From Propionibacteriaceae bacterium AM104-82 (GTDB taxonomy: Bacteria; Actinomycetota; Actinomycetes; Propionibacteriales; Propionibacteriaceae), in contig JAQDQK010000021.1 in the NCBI GenBank assembly GCA_027658995.1, positions 1-60,794 of the forward strand: 60,794 nucleotides of DNA, read 5' to 3'. The notes beneath the pieces are model-generated. The model did not search any database and had not been told where the DNA came from. It saw only the letters and a program-made list of their open reading frames with translations. Positions 1 through 10,300 of this stretch are shown one piece after another. Every line of letters begins with the position of its first letter. Within the stretch, counting starts at the first letter, position 1. A program made the position numbers and the translations under genes.

Positions 1-18
1 ACCCCTCGCCCTCACCGC

Positions 19-285
19 CTAAACGAAGGAACCGCTACACCACTCCACTGGACTTGACCTGAAGCCCTCCGCCTCCGCCGCGCCGAGAGACTCGGCCGAG
101 ACCTCATAGCCGTCCAGATAGCTCTCGACGTAGGCCTTCAGCGATGCCGAGTCGGTCACGCTGGAGACCGGGTTGTCACCGCCGTCGGGATGGTCGAGAT
201 CTCCGGTGACGGCGACATAGACCGCCGAGGCGACCGCTTGCAGACGGTCGGCGGACACGGCTTCGGGCTGCTTCTTCGAGGACAT
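19..285 (-). CDS. Small acidic hypothetical protein (88 aa)
   Basis: I do not recognise this protein. It is short and acidic, with no signal peptide or membrane segment and a single Cys near the C terminus. ATG at 285 is the only reasonable start, but the ribosome binding site in front of it is weak. It lies downstream of, and on the same strand as, the GH125 gene, about 115 bases away, so it could be the distal gene of that operon or an independent unit. The reading frame is convincing in composition (Ala/Ser/Asp/Glu rich, balanced codons), but no motif supports a function. Confidence 0.45.
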   Translation of the reverse strand: MSSKKQPEAVSADRLQAVASAVYVAVTGDLDHPDGGDNPVSSVTDSASLKAYVESYLDGYEVSAESLGAAEAEGFRSSPVEWCSGSFV

Positions 286-314
286 GGCGACGATTCAAGC
301 ACGCGCACGGGCCG

Positions 315-329
315 GTCCGACTGTCGGAC
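315..329 (-). terminator. Small inverted repeat downstream of GH125
   Basis: GTCCGA-CTG-TCGGAC is a perfect 6-bp stem with a 3-base loop just past the GH125 stop codon. It has no T-tract. It could be a weak terminator for the HAD-GH20-GH125 operon or an operator for the 88-aa ORF. Confidence 0.3.
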
Positions 330-402
330 GACAGGATGACGCTATTCAAGACCTGCTCCGATATCCCCAAAGTAGGGATGACCACTCGGTGGGTCGAGAA
401 TC

Positions 403-1677
403 TCAGACTCCTCGCTGGCTGCCGTCTGCGATCGTCATCATCAGCTCACATGCCATGGAGTTCGACCAGCTGAACCAGGCACGAGTGAACGTGTCCGGGT
501 CGTCCACGTCGAAGCCCTCGTGCGTCCAGCCGGTACCGCCGTCGGTGGCGAGGATCGTCTGCAGGCAGGCGCGAGCCTCCTCGGGGGTGCCGGTCAGGCC
601 CTGCACCGCCAGGGCGATGTGCCACACGTAGCGCGGTGGCGTGTGCGGGCTGCCGATGCCGGCGGCATAGCGTCCGGAATAGAAGAAGGGGTTGCGCTCG
701 CTCAGCACCCAATCGCGAGTGGCCTGGTACCGCGGGTCGGCGCTGGCGACGTCCGAGGTCAGCGGCAGCGACAGCAGTGACGGCATGTTCGCGTCATCCA
801 TGAACAGCTGCCCTCCCAGCCCGTCGACCTCGTAGGCGAACCGCCCTTCGACGACGCCATAGCGTTCCACGCCGTTTGCGATCTCGTCGGCCAGCGCGGT
901 GGCATCGGACTTCAACGACTCCTCTCCCCAGTGGTCGGCGAACTCGCCGATCTGCCGCAGTGCCCGCAATGCCATGAACTGGGCGGGGATGTTGTATCCG
1001 TAGGTGCAGGCGTCATCGGAGGGCCGGAAGCCGCTCCAGGTCATGCCCGTGTGGGCGACCGGGGTGCCGCGCCCGTCCGGCCCGAGGGTATCGCCCGGCT
1101 CCGAGTCGCGGACGTGGCGGTAGGTCGACCCTTCGAAGTGGCGTTGCTCGGTGCGCCAGAGCTCGACGATGGCTCGGCAGCCGGAGCGGACGGCGGCATC
1201 CAGATGGCCTGCGTCGCCGGTGGTGCGCCACAGCCGTGCGGCGAGGTCCACAGCAAAGGCGAGCGAGTCGATCTCGTATTTGCGCTCCCACACCCCAGGG
1301 TCGAGCTCCAGGTCCTCCGCGTCGAAGTGTGCGCCGGTAGGCCCGTCGTTGAAGGCGTTGGCGTACGGGTCCAGCGCGATGCAGGCCCACTGCCTGGTCA
1401 CGACGCCCCGCAGCACCTCCGCCACCTCCCGGACGTGGGCGAGCCGCAGGAAGGGCAGCACCTGTGCGGAGGAGTCCCGCAACCACATGGCGGGAATGTC
1501 GCCGGTGATGACGAAGACCCCCTGCGGGCCACGCGTCATGGTGGTGCCCCAGGTGTCGAGCAGCATCGCCTCGAAGCGTTCGGCGGCGACAGGACCGACT
1601 GTGGCGTCGATGCGGGCCGCCCAGCCGCGGATCTCCGCGACGAGGGCCTCACCAGGTGGGTTGGTGATGGGACGCAT
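403..1677 (-). CDS. Glycoside hydrolase family 125, exo-alpha-1,6-mannosidase
   Basis: This 424-residue protein matches the GH125 (DUF1237) family, inverting exo-alpha-1,6-mannosidases that trim non-reducing alpha-1,6-mannose from high-mannose N-glycans and yeast mannan. The family hallmark DIPAMWLRDS is at about residues 60-69, followed by a block with SGFRPSDD and TYGYNIP that carries the expected acidic residue, and a C-terminal AWFSWSNSM block. There is no signal peptide, so it should act in the cytoplasm. The start is ATG at 1677, with GAAGGGA upstream, 12 bases after the GH20 stop. It is the last gene of the HAD-GH20-GH125 operon. Length is normal for the family. Confidence 0.93.
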   Translation of the reverse strand: MRPITNPPGEALVAEIRGWAARIDATVGPVAAERFEAMLLDTWGTTMTRGPQGVFVITGDIPAMWLRDSSAQVLPFLRLAHVREVAEVLRGVVTRQWACIALDPYANAFNDGPTGAHFDAEDLELDPGVWERKYEIDSLAFAVDLAARLWRTTGDAGHLDAAVRSGCRAIVELWRTEQRHFEGSTYRHVRDSEPGDTLGPDGRGTPVAHTGMTWSGFRPSDDACTYGYNIPAQFMALRALRQIGEFADHWGEESLKSDATALADEIANGVERYGVVEGRFAYEVDGLGGQLFMDDANMPSLLSLPLTSDVASADPRYQATRDWVLSERNPFFYSGRYAAGIGSPHTPPRYVWHIALAVQGLTGTPEEARACLQTILATDGGTGWTHEGFDVDDPDTFTRAWFSWSNSMACELMMTIADGSQRGV

Positions 1678-1689
1678 ACTGGATTCCCT

Positions 1690-3225
1690 TCAGGCTGAGG
1701 TGGTATCGATGGGTTCGCGGCACCAATTAACCTCCATCGCGGTGAGCCGCTGGAGGTGGCGGTCCAGGCCGTCCAGGCTGTCGGCGCCCTCTGTGCTGCC
1801 CGCCCAGAGCTGTTGAGCCAGGGCGCTTCCCCTAGGCCACAGCAGCGTCTCGGCCCGACCCCAGGTGTGGACGTACTCGGTCCAGAGCTGGAACTGGCCT
1901 CCGAGCACGTGCGGCTGAGCGGCGTCATCGATGCGCAGCTCGTCGGCGAAACCGGCCACCTGTTCCAGCGTGGTCGGCCCGCCGATGGTCACCGGCTGGT
2001 CGGGGGCGTCGTACTGCCCGTAGTCGAGATAGGTGTACTGGACGGGGGCGGCGATCACGTCGAACCCTCGGACGGCGGCCTCGGAGATCGCGGCGCGGTC
2101 ACGCCACGCCATGACGGTGATCCCTTCAGGGGCGCCGAGTTCGAGCACCTCGTCCCAGGCGACAGGACGGCGGCCGGCGGCCAGCACATGTTCACAGATC
2201 TGCCGTTCGAACCACGCCTGGGCCTCCTGCCCGGTCGTGATCCCCTGGTGCGCCATCAACGCCTGCGAGGCCGGGTCGCTGAACCACTCAACGGATGGGC
2301 ATTCGTCGCCGCCGATGTGAATGGGGGAGCCCGGGAAGAGCTCCATTACAGTGTCGAGCACGTCCTTGCAGAACTGGACGGACCGATCGGTCAAGGCCAG
2401 GACATGGTCGGAGATACCGAAGCAGGTCCGTGGGTGCTTCACGTGATCGCACGCACCCAGCTCCGGGTAGGCCGCGATGGCCGCCTCCATGTGGCCGGGC
2501 ATGTCGATCTCCGGCATGATCGTGATGCCGAGTTCCGCGGCCCGGGCGACCAGGCGCCCGATCTCCTCCACGGTGTAGTGACCTCCATGGGGACGGCCGT
2601 CGTGCTGGGGGAAGTCATCCCGATCGTCCTCGTCCGGTGGGGGCTGGTGCCCTGGCAGCGTGCCGGGACGCCACGCTCCTGCCTCCGTCAACCGCGGGTA
2701 CTTCGCGACCGGCACCCGCCACCCCTGATCGTCGGTGAGATGCAGGTGGAGGACGTTGAGCTTGTGTGCAGCCATGACGTCGAGGTGCTTGAGCAGGCCG
2801 TCGAGCGGCAGGAAGTGGCGCGCCACATCAATCATCGAGCCACGCCAGGCGAAGGCGGGCTCGTCCTCGATGTCGACGCACGGCAGGGTCAGGTCGTCGG
2901 GTTCCATCGGGCCAGGCCCTACCACCTGGGTAGGCAGGAGTTGCAGCAGGGTCTGCACGGCCCAGCCCTCCCCGGAGTCGTCACCGGAGAAGATCTGCAC
3001 ACCCTCCCGGGACACCAGCAGTCGGTACGCCTCGGGGCACAGGTCTTTCTCGCGGTGGAAGTCCACGCCGACTCCATCGCCGGTGGTGGTGGAGACGCCC
3101 GCTGCCCTACCCAACCGCTCGGAGAGCAGACGCGCCCCCGGCCCACCTCCCCTGATCGGCAGGGGCGCAGGAAGGCGCAGCACGCCGTCCTCAAGGCGGA
3201 CGTGTCGGGGGGTGGGCAAAAGCAT
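1690..3225 (-). CDS. Glycoside hydrolase family 20 beta-N-acetylhexosaminidase
   Basis: GH20 enzymes remove terminal beta-linked GlcNAc or GalNAc by substrate-assisted catalysis. The catalytic HIGGDE motif is at about residues 303-308 (D307 and E308), and the barrel strand HKLNVLHLHLTDDQGWR is near 154-170. The first ~125 residues form the family's non-catalytic GH20b-type domain. No signal peptide is seen, so the substrate must be imported. I chose ATG at 3225 (MLLPTPRHV) because it overlaps the HAD stop codon as ATGA, the coupling seen at most junctions in this locus; an earlier in-frame start at 3249 would overlap HAD by 25 bases. Likely role: removal of the core or antennary HexNAc of imported N-glycan pieces. 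Confidence 0.93.
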   Translation of the reverse strand: MLLPTPRHVRLEDGVLRLPAPLPIRGGGPGARLLSERLGRAAGVSTTTGDGVGVDFHREKDLCPEAYRLLVSREGVQIFSGDDSGEGWAVQTLLQLLPTQVVGPGPMEPDDLTLPCVDIEDEPAFAWRGSMIDVARHFLPLDGLLKHLDVMAAHKLNVLHLHLTDDQGWRVPVAKYPRLTEAGAWRPGTLPGHQPPPDEDDRDDFPQHDGRPHGGHYTVEEIGRLVARAAELGITIMPEIDMPGHMEAAIAAYPELGACDHVKHPRTCFGISDHVLALTDRSVQFCKDVLDTVMELFPGSPIHIGGDECPSVEWFSDPASQALMAHQGITTGQEAQAWFERQICEHVLAAGRRPVAWDEVLELGAPEGITVMAWRDRAAISEAAVRGFDVIAAPVQYTYLDYGQYDAPDQPVTIGGPTTLEQVAGFADELRIDDAAQPHVLGGQFQLWTEYVHTWGRAETLLWPRGSALAQQLWAGSTEGADSLDGLDRHLQRLTAMEVNWCREPIDTTSA

Positions 3226-3923
3226 CACGAGAGAGCCTCCGGGTGCCATGCGGAGATCCGCGGATCGGTCAGGTCAGCAACGTTGAGGTGGCCTAGGTGT
3301 GCCGCCTCCGGCCCGATGGTCACGACGAATGCGCCAGCTGCGCGGGCCGCCATCGCGCCCATCGGGGAGTCCTCGAACACTACACAGTCGCCGATCGCCG
3401 CTCCACAGCAGGCGGCGGCTGTCAGGTACAGATCGGGGGCCGGCTTGGGGTGCTCCACGTCCTCGGTGCCGAGCGCGGCCGTGAACATCTGGCCCCAGCC
3501 GAGCGAGGAGACCACATGTTCGACGACGGCGGTAGGCGAGTTGGAGGCGATGGTGATCGGCACCGTGATGCTCAGCCGCTGGATAAGGTCGAGCGCTCCG
3601 GCTGTCGGTCGCACCCCATCCGCGAGCTGTCCCATGAGCAGGTCGATCATCCGCTGCGACAAGGCGACCGGGTTGGCGTCGGGAAAGTCGCGCAGCAAAT
3701 CGTCGACGACATCGCGCACCGTGCCGCCGAGGACCCCCTTGCCTGCGGCGTCACCGCCAGCCTCCTCCCAGAGCTGCCGAGCAGCCGCGAACCAGGCATC
3801 CTCCGAAGCCACCAGGGTGTTGTCCATGTCGAAGAGCACTGCGGCCACCCGTTGGGGCAGCCGCGTGCTGGTCGTCGTCGCGCCGCTCAAAGGTCCTCCC
3901 AGAAGTCGTCCGCCCCTCAGCAT
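3225..3923 (-). CDS. HAD-superfamily sugar-phosphate phosphatase / beta-phosphoglucomutase-like
   Basis: This 232-aa HAD subfamily IA protein has the nucleophile motif I, AVLFDMDNTLV, at about residues 27-37 (first Asp nucleophile), motif II Ser/Thr in TIASNSPT, and the acidic motif IV in VFEDSPMGAMAARAAG. Such proteins dephosphorylate sugar phosphates or isomerise phosphoglucose. It is the first gene of a HAD-GH20-GH125 operon, divergent from a PfkB kinase. ATG at 3923 gives a long lead-in before motif I; a TTG about 30 bases inside, preceded by GGGAGG, is an alternative. A GATAAT -10-like hexamer lies just upstream on this strand. The substrate cannot be fixed from sequence. Confidence 0.85.
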   Translation of the reverse strand: MLRGGRLLGGPLSGATTTSTRLPQRVAAVLFDMDNTLVASEDAWFAAARQLWEEAGGDAAGKGVLGGTVRDVVDDLLRDFPDANPVALSQRMIDLLMGQLADGVRPTAGALDLIQRLSITVPITIASNSPTAVVEHVVSSLGWGQMFTAALGTEDVEHPKPAPDLYLTAAACCGAAIGDCVVFEDSPMGAMAARAAGAFVVTIGPEAAHLGHLNVADLTDPRISAWHPEALS

Positions 3924-3997
3924 AACCAGCCTGATTATCTTTGACCATTTCGAGCGAGTTTGCTCAATTTTCGTCCACTGCCGGTAGATTCCGTGCC
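3924..3997. promoter_or_regulatory. Divergent promoter region with GAGC-N6-GCTC operator candidate
   Basis: The short gap between the divergent HAD and PfkB genes holds GAGC-GAGTTT-GCTC at 3952-3965, flanked by TTTC and AATTTTC. A similar site, GCTC-GTTTTT-GAGC, is in front of the DeoR gene at 12643-12656. Both contain TTGAGCAA (or its complement) and CGCTCG. A TAGATT -10-like hexamer (3985-3990) ends 7 bases before the PfkB ATG, so that transcript may be leaderless. The DeoR-family protein of this locus is the natural candidate binder. Confidence 0.55.
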
Positions 3998-4963
3998 ATG
4001 CAGGCTTCCCCCACCGCCGATGTGCTCACCGTCGGCCTCTCCTACCGCGACCTCATCTTCACGGGGGTGGACCAGCTCCCCGAGCCAGGCGAGGAACGGT
4101 ACGCGGGAGGCTTCCACGAGATGTGGGGCGGCATCGCCACCATGGCACGCATCTGCGCGGCACTAGGCATGAACACCTCGCTTGCCACCGCCGTCGGCTC
4201 GGACGACTCCAGCCTGCGTCTGCTGAGCGAGGCCCAGGCCGCTGGCATCGACACCAGCCTGACGGCCCGGCACGAAGGGTGGCGGCTGCCCGTCACCGTC
4301 GCCATGTCGCTGTCGCACGACCGGGCCATGCTGACCGTCGAGGACGACCTCCCCACCGACGTCGCCGCACACCTGGCCGACCAGACGTTCCACGTCCCGG
4401 CCATCATCGTCGACCTGCGCGACCCCGCCGCCCCGTGGTTGCAGCGCTCCCGCGCCGCAGGCTCGACGGTATTCGCGTCCCGCGGCTTCGACCCCACCGG
4501 GCGCTGGAGCGATGACGAGCTCAGCGGCCTTGGCGGGACCGACGTGTGGATGCTCAACGACTTGGAAGCGACCTCCTTCACAGGCCTCGCCGACCCCCTC
4601 GCTGCTGCGCGGCGGCTCTCCCGCCGTGTGCCTCTGGTCGTGGTGACCAGGGGTGCGGCAGGCATGGTCGCCGTGGATTCGGGCACGGGTGCGGAGGCGA
4701 CGGTACCTGCCTTCCCGGTGACCCCACGCAGCACCACCGGAGCCGGTGACACGACGCTGGCCGCCCTCGCCTTCGCGCACGGCCTGCCCTGCGCCGGGTT
4801 GGAGGACCAGTTGAATGTCGCTGCCTTCGTCGCCAGTGCGGTGCTCGCGTCGCCGCAGGGTGCAGGCACCCCGCCCACCCGGCAGCAGCTGACGAACCTG
4901 CTGGCATTGAGCGAGGACCCCCGCGCCAGGCGACTGCGCGACATGCTGGGTGCTGCGCGATGA
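3998..4963 (+). CDS. PfkB-family carbohydrate kinase
   Basis: This ribokinase-fold sugar kinase has the PfkB signature 2, TTGAGDTTLAALAF, with the catalytic base Asp at residue 251 and the anion-hole GAG before it. The early glycine-rich substrate segment YAGGFHEMWGGIATMARICAALG is also present. The start at ATG 3998 (MQASPTADVLTVG) is preferred over an upstream TTG at 3941, which would place the promoter inside the gene. It phosphorylates a sugar or nucleoside of unknown identity; in this locus, a sugar released by the mannosidases or hexosaminidase is likely. Its stop overlaps the next gene's ATG by 4 bases, so the two are translationally coupled. Confidence 0.88.
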   Translation: MQASPTADVLTVGLSYRDLIFTGVDQLPEPGEERYAGGFHEMWGGIATMARICAALGMNTSLATAVGSDDSSLRLLSEAQAAGIDTSLTARHEGWRLPVTVAMSLSHDRAMLTVEDDLPTDVAAHLADQTFHVPAIIVDLRDPAAPWLQRSRAAGSTVFASRGFDPTGRWSDDELSGLGGTDVWMLNDLEATSFTGLADPLAAARRLSRRVPLVVVTRGAAGMVAVDSGTGAEATVPAFPVTPRSTTGAGDTTLAALAFAHGLPCAGLEDQLNVAAFVASAVLASPQGAGTPPTRQQLTNLLALSEDPRARRLRDMLGAAR

Positions 4964-6345
4964 CCACGCCCTTCTCGATATTGGTGTTCGGCGACACCCA
5001 GTACCTCTTCGACGGCGAACGTCGACGCCCCGAGTTCCTGCGCGAAACCTTCCGCCATGTCCGTGCACTGCTGGACCGCAGAGCCATCGCCCCGCTGCGC
5101 CACATCGTCCACGTCGGCGACGTCACCGAACACGGCTGGCCGGACGAGGTCGAGGCCGCGCTGGCCGTACTCGCTGCCGGGGCGACGCTCCTGGGACGGC
5201 CTGGCATGACCATCGCGACCGGCAACCACGATGTCGCCCACCACTCGGACGATGAACGAGGCCCAACACCGTTCCGAGCCACCTTCGGGCCAGGCTGCCA
5301 ACTGCTGGCCGGAGGTCACGCGGCAGGAATCGAACACGGCCCAGGCGGCTACCCGTCGTGGCGCGTGGTCACCGCCTCACACAAGACTCGACTCGGGGTG
5401 CTGGCTTTGGACTGGCGACCGTCCGAGACCGGTTGGCGCTGGGCCGACGAGGTGCTGACGGCGCACGCCGACGTCCCCACCATCGTGGTGAGCCACGAGA
5501 CGGCCCACGACGGCGCCCTCACTCCGCACGGAGAGCTGATCCAGGCGCTGCTGAGCAGCCACCCACAGGCCTTCCTCGTGCTCGGCGGGCACGAATGGCC
5601 CAGCACCCGCGTGAGCCTGCCTGGGCGCGAGTACCACGCCGTCAACTATCAGGAACTGCCGTTCGGCGGCGCGGGGGCCGCGCGCGTCTACGAGTTCGAC
5701 CCCCGCAGGGGCGAGTGTCAGGTGAGGTCGCTGTGCCCGGCCGTCGAACTGCCGGAGATCGCGCGCTCAGTAGAGGCGCGTCGACGGCTGGCTCTCAGCC
5801 GCGCCGACGACCAGTTCGCGTTCCCGCTGCCCTCAAAGCTCGGCGGGAGGGAGATTCCGTGGCAGGCAGAGGGGCTGCGGCTGGTGGCCGACGTCTGCCC
5901 TGACGGCGAAGCCGAGTTCGATCTGGAGCTGGCCAGAGGCTTCGTCCTCCAGGTCGACGCGACGTTGCCCACGGCGATGCAGGATGCCTGGCAGGTCTTG
6001 CTGACCAGGTTAGGCCCGGCGCCGGACGGGTCCGCAGAGCCGCTGGCGGCGATGAGCCTGTCGTCGGAGAACTTCCTGGGCTGGATGGCGTTCACTAGCA
6101 GCGGCGAGACCTGGGCGACCTCACACGAGAACCGACCGGGGGCCCAGGTGAGCATCGTCGTGGCCAACGGCCCTGAACCGGGAGTCTGGGTCGACGGCGA
6201 CGCGGTGGGACGGGTCGACGACCAGCTCGCAGGACCGCTGGCGCAGGGCACCTGGCGCTGGCGCGTCGGCGCGGGCGAGTACGGGGGCCAGTGGGCCGAC
6301 CCGTTCCGCGGCACGGTGCGCCGGGTCAGGGCCTGGGCCGACTGA
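4960..6345 (+). CDS. Calcineurin-like metallophosphoesterase with C-terminal beta domain
   Basis: The N-terminal ~270 residues are a binuclear metallophosphoesterase: GDTQY near residue 11, HVGDVTEHG near 48-56, TGNHD near 87-91, then VVSHETAHDG and LGGHEWP supply the remaining metal-binding His. The C-terminal ~170 residues look like an all-beta, LamG/concanavalin-type module that may bind carbohydrate. There is no signal peptide. It is coupled to the PfkB kinase by an ATGA overlap and its stop codon abuts the convergent phosphodiesterase stop (TGATCA). Together with that enzyme it suggests that the glycan handled here carries phosphomono- or phosphodiesters. The substrate is unknown. Confidence 0.85.
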   Translation: MTTPFSILVFGDTQYLFDGERRRPEFLRETFRHVRALLDRRAIAPLRHIVHVGDVTEHGWPDEVEAALAVLAAGATLLGRPGMTIATGNHDVAHHSDDERGPTPFRATFGPGCQLLAGGHAAGIEHGPGGYPSWRVVTASHKTRLGVLALDWRPSETGWRWADEVLTAHADVPTIVVSHETAHDGALTPHGELIQALLSSHPQAFLVLGGHEWPSTRVSLPGREYHAVNYQELPFGGAGAARVYEFDPRRGECQVRSLCPAVELPEIARSVEARRRLALSRADDQFAFPLPSKLGGREIPWQAEGLRLVADVCPDGEAEFDLELARGFVLQVDATLPTAMQDAWQVLLTRLGPAPDGSAEPLAAMSLSSENFLGWMAFTSSGETWATSHENRPGAQVSIVVANGPEPGVWVDGDAVGRVDDQLAGPLAQGTWRWRVGAGEYGGQWADPFRGTVRRVRAWAD

Positions 6346-7356
6346 TCACCACTCGAACGACGGATCGCGGGTGGGACCGACAGGTTCGACGTCGCGCTGG
6401 ACGCCGACATCCTCAGCGTCCCAACTGCCCTGGCGGATGCCCAGCGCGTCTAGAAGCAGCCACATCACCTGCTCACTCCGCAGGACGGAGGCCGCGGCCA
6501 GCGGCTCGGGCAGCCGCCCGCCCACGCGGTGCGTGATCAGGAAGCTGCGGCGCACCTCCACCTCGTCCTCCCCGTGGCCGCCTTCCGGCTTGTGGCCGTG
6601 ATCGGTGGTGACAGCGATCAGCCAGTCCTCCCCCAACTGTTCGTGGCGTTCCGACACTGCCTTGACGAGGTGGCGCGTCCACTCGTCGGCCTGGCGCATC
6701 GCGCAGCGGTACTCCTCGGAGTCGGCACCGAACTCGTGGCCCGCAGCGTCCACTCCTTCGAAGTACACCACTGAGGCGTCCGGGCCTTCGTGCAGCAGAC
6801 GCCACGCGGCCCACTCGGCGACCTCCGCGTCGGAGACGCCGATCCCGCGGCTGATCCCGGGGTGGAACACCTGGTGCTGCCCGGTGCGCTGCTGGTCGGT
6901 CCGCGACTGGAGGATCGGGCCCGGCGCCTTGACGAAAGCATCCCAAGTCGCCGCGACCATCGTCCGGGCGGCGGGGTTGGCGAAGTAGACCCTGGAGAGA
7001 ATGTCAGGTCGGCGGGCCAGGTCGTGGCCCACGAACTCATTCCACCAGACGTTGCACTCCTCGTGGGTGGAGCCGGTCAGGATCGACGACCACCCCGGCC
7101 CGGAGTCGGTCGGCGGCGTCATCCACATGGGAATGATCCGCCCCCCGGAGTGGCCCGCGGCGGTGTGCAGCCGAGCCAAGGTGGGCATCAGCGGTCCCGC
7201 GGCAGCGGCGACGTCGACCGTGTTGTCGGCGCCGCCCGTGCTGAACCGCTGGTCGGACGGGTGGTCGGGCGCTGCGAAACCGGGGTCCGCAGCAACGGCA
7301 GCTGGGAGGGCCACATCTACCCTGACGCCGTCAATGCAGATGAATAGGAGTTTCAT
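6346..7356 (-). CDS. Alkaline-phosphatase-fold type I phosphodiesterase / nucleotide pyrophosphatase family
   Basis: This 336-aa protein belongs to the alkaline phosphatase superfamily of metal-dependent phosphodiesterases. The first metal ligand is in LLFICIDGVRVD (residues 3-14), the nucleophile region is GWSSILTGSTHEE, and metal ligands follow in YFEGVDAAGHEFG and TTDHGHKPEGGHGEDE. No signal peptide is visible, unlike many secreted relatives. It is the last gene of the DeoR-GH4-GH38 operon and overlaps GH38 by ATGA. An attractive but unproven role is cleavage of a phosphodiester in the imported glycan (for example mannose-phosphate-mannose). A nucleotide pyrophosphatase role is also possible. 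Confidence 0.83.
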   Translation of the reverse strand: MKLLFICIDGVRVDVALPAAVAADPGFAAPDHPSDQRFSTGGADNTVDVAAAAGPLMPTLARLHTAAGHSGGRIIPMWMTPPTDSGPGWSSILTGSTHEECNVWWNEFVGHDLARRPDILSRVYFANPAARTMVAATWDAFVKAPGPILQSRTDQQRTGQHQVFHPGISRGIGVSDAEVAEWAAWRLLHEGPDASVVYFEGVDAAGHEFGADSEEYRCAMRQADEWTRHLVKAVSERHEQLGEDWLIAVTTDHGHKPEGGHGEDEVEVRRSFLITHRVGGRLPEPLAAASVLRSEQVMWLLLDALGIRQGSWDAEDVGVQRDVEPVGPTRDPSFEW

Positions 7357-10300
7357 GCGTTCCTCCGGAGACGGAGCGTGAGGATCTGGAATGGATGAAG
7401 GGCGAGTGTGACGGCACCAGCCACCTTCCCGCCCGGGAACTGCTGCGTGGCCCGCTCGACGGGCTGCTCAAGCAGGTCTACCTCCGTGATTTTGGCTGAC
7501 GGCTCCGCTAGTTCGAGGCTCAACCGGCTCCGCGCACCTGCCGCCTCGTGCAGCCGGACGATGAGGTCCCCTGACCCGTCGAAGGCAGGTTTGATCGCGT
7601 CGATCACCGCCCAAGACTGTTCGCTGGCGGGGGTCAGGCTCACCGGTGCCGACAGGTTCAACGAACCGGCGAGCACCCGGAGCGGCTGGTTGAGCCGTAG
7701 CCCGGCAGCGTGCGACGCCTCCAGATCCGTACCGACGGCAAGGCTATAGCGCAGCGTGTGCCTGCCAGCGTCGGCGGCGGGATCGGGCGAGTTGGGTGCC
7801 CGGAGAAGGCTGAGCCTCGCCTCGACGCCGCCCGTGGGACTGGCCTCGGAGCCACCGGCCACGACGACATCGTGCCCGTAGCCGCTGTCGGTGCTGAGGG
7901 TGACGCCGTAGCCCGGCTCGCGCAGCCACAGCCAACGATGCGCCACGGTCTCGAACCTCGCGTGGTCCCACGACGTGTTGACGGCGATGGGACGATCCAC
8001 GTGTCCGAATTGCATCTCGGCGGCGGTGTGGGTGGCGCGCACGTCGAGCGGGAAGACGACCTTGAGCAGCTTCTCCCGCTCCTGCCAGTCCGCCTCGACG
8101 GCGAAGTCGACAGCAGCTGAACCGGCGTCCAGCGAGATCACCTGCGTGAGCCTGGAGCTGTTGACCTGCCGCGTCACGTGCACCGTGGCGCGCAGGTCGG
8201 AGTCGAGCCTTACCTCGATATCCTCCAGGCCAGTGAGGTCCTGAGACGAACGCAGGTACTGGGCCTCGAGCTCCCAGGCATCGAAGCAGCTCGGGTGGTC
8301 GGGGTGCAGGCGCAGCACATTGGCCCGCTGGCCAGGCAGCAGCACCTCCCGCTCGCACGAGAGGTCGAGGACGGAGCTGAGGGTGCCGTCCGCCTCGATG
8401 GCGATGCGGACCAGCCCGTTGTCGAGGACGATCCGGTCGCTGTCACGGGTGAGTCTCACGGGGGCCACCTGCTCTGGCAGGCCGCTGTCGGGGGTCAGCA
8501 CGGCGGCGGAGAAGGGCTCCGCCGACACCAGACGAAGGTCGCCGTCGACCTGGATAACCTCTGTGCGGCGCGCGTCGGACGGGTTAAGGAGGGAGTGGCC
8601 GCCGTCGGTGCTCAGCTTGTCCCACGCCACGTCGAGCAGTTCCCCGACCTCGGTGAGGATGGCGTCGTATTCGGCAATGGCTTCGCGGTTGACCCAGGCT
8701 GTGCTGCTGCCGGGAAGGATGTCGTGGAACTGGAGCACCAGCACGCGGCGCCAAAGTTCCTCGAGTTTGACGTGCGGGTACTCGTGGTCGGCGGTCGCGG
8801 CGGCCGACGCCAGCCATTCGATCGCCTGGAGTGCAGCCTCACTGCGACGGTTGCCCTGCTTGAGGGCCATCAGCGACGTGAAGATGCCGCGGTGGAACTC
8901 GAGGTACAGCTCCCCCGTCCAGGTGTCGGGGTCGTACTCGGCCCGCGCGGAGCGCTCGAACTCGGCGGGCGAGCCGTGGGACAATACGGGACCCCCCTCC
9001 AGGTCGGCGAACCGGCGGACGCGCTCGACCATCTCCCGGACAGGACCTCCCCCGCCGTCGCCGTAACCGTAGGGCAGCAGTGAATGACGGGCCCGGCCCT
9101 TCTCCTTGAAGTTGCGCTCGGCGCCCAGCACCTCTTCGGCGCTGACGGTCGAGTCATACGAGTCACATGGCGGGAAGTGTGTCCAGATGCGCGTGCCATC
9201 GATCCCCTGCCACCAGAAAGTGTGGTGGGGCAGCTTGTTGGTGCGGTTCCAGGACAACTTCTGCGTGAAGAACCAGCGCATCCCGGCCAGGCGCGCGATC
9301 TGCGGCAACTGCCCGTTGTAGCCGAACGAATCGGGCAGCCAGAGGCAGTCGGTGGTGACCCCGAACTCGTCCTTCATGAATCTCAGCCCGGAGGTGAACT
9401 GGCGAACCAGCGACTCGCCGCTGGGCATCATCGCATCGGGCTCGATCCACATACCGCCGACAAAGTGCCACTGGCCACGGTCGATGGCCTCACGCACGCG
9501 GTCATACACCTCAGGCGAGTCCTGCTTGACCCACAGATGGTGTTGCGGTGCCGAGTTCGCGAAGTGAAAATCTGGGTACTCGTCGGCGAGGGCCACGACG
9601 TTGCTGAAGGTGCGCACGATCTTGCGTCGTGTCTCGCGGATCGGCCAGAGCCACGCGGTGTCGATGTGCGCATGACCCACAGCGGTCATGTGCTGGGCGG
9701 AGCCAGCGGCCCCGCTGCTGAGCAGTGGTTTCAGGATCTCACGGGCGGTACCCGCGCCGGCTGCGACACCGTCGGTGTCAACGGCGTCGGCGGCGTCCTC
9801 GAGCCCCCGCAGGAGCACCGCACGCCAAGTCGAGTCGACCGGAAGCTGACGCATCAGGCCGTCCAACACGTCCAGGTCGAGGTGAAGCCCCCAGACTTCC
9901 TCGTCCCGCTCGACGATCTCGGCTCCCCCGAAGCGCCACACTGGGCGTTCGGCCCGGGTAAGGGTGTCGCCCTCCTGCGTCGACCGCCCAAGCTTGAGCG
10001 TCATGTCCGGGTTCGCGGCGGCCTCGATCATGAGCTCCACGGACCCGTCGCCACCGATCAGGGCACGCTGCTCAGCCAGGGAGCCGAAGGTCAGCGGCAC
10101 GGTGCGGTTCATCGGGTTGACCGCCTTCAACGGCCAGCCGTCAACGGTGTAGACCATGCCCTCGGACTGGTTACCTGCCCAGTCCCCGACGAATCCGAGG
10201 TCGACGCGCAGTTCGAGCCTGCGCGTGGTGTCGTCGGCGGGAACGGCCCCGCGGACCTTAAGCCACCACGTCGACCAGGCTGGTCCCCAGAGGGTGTCGA

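Noticed and set aside
1756..3987. 743-aa plus-strand ORF opposite GH20 and HAD
   Set aside because: Antisense to two genes with intact catalytic motifs; no domain.
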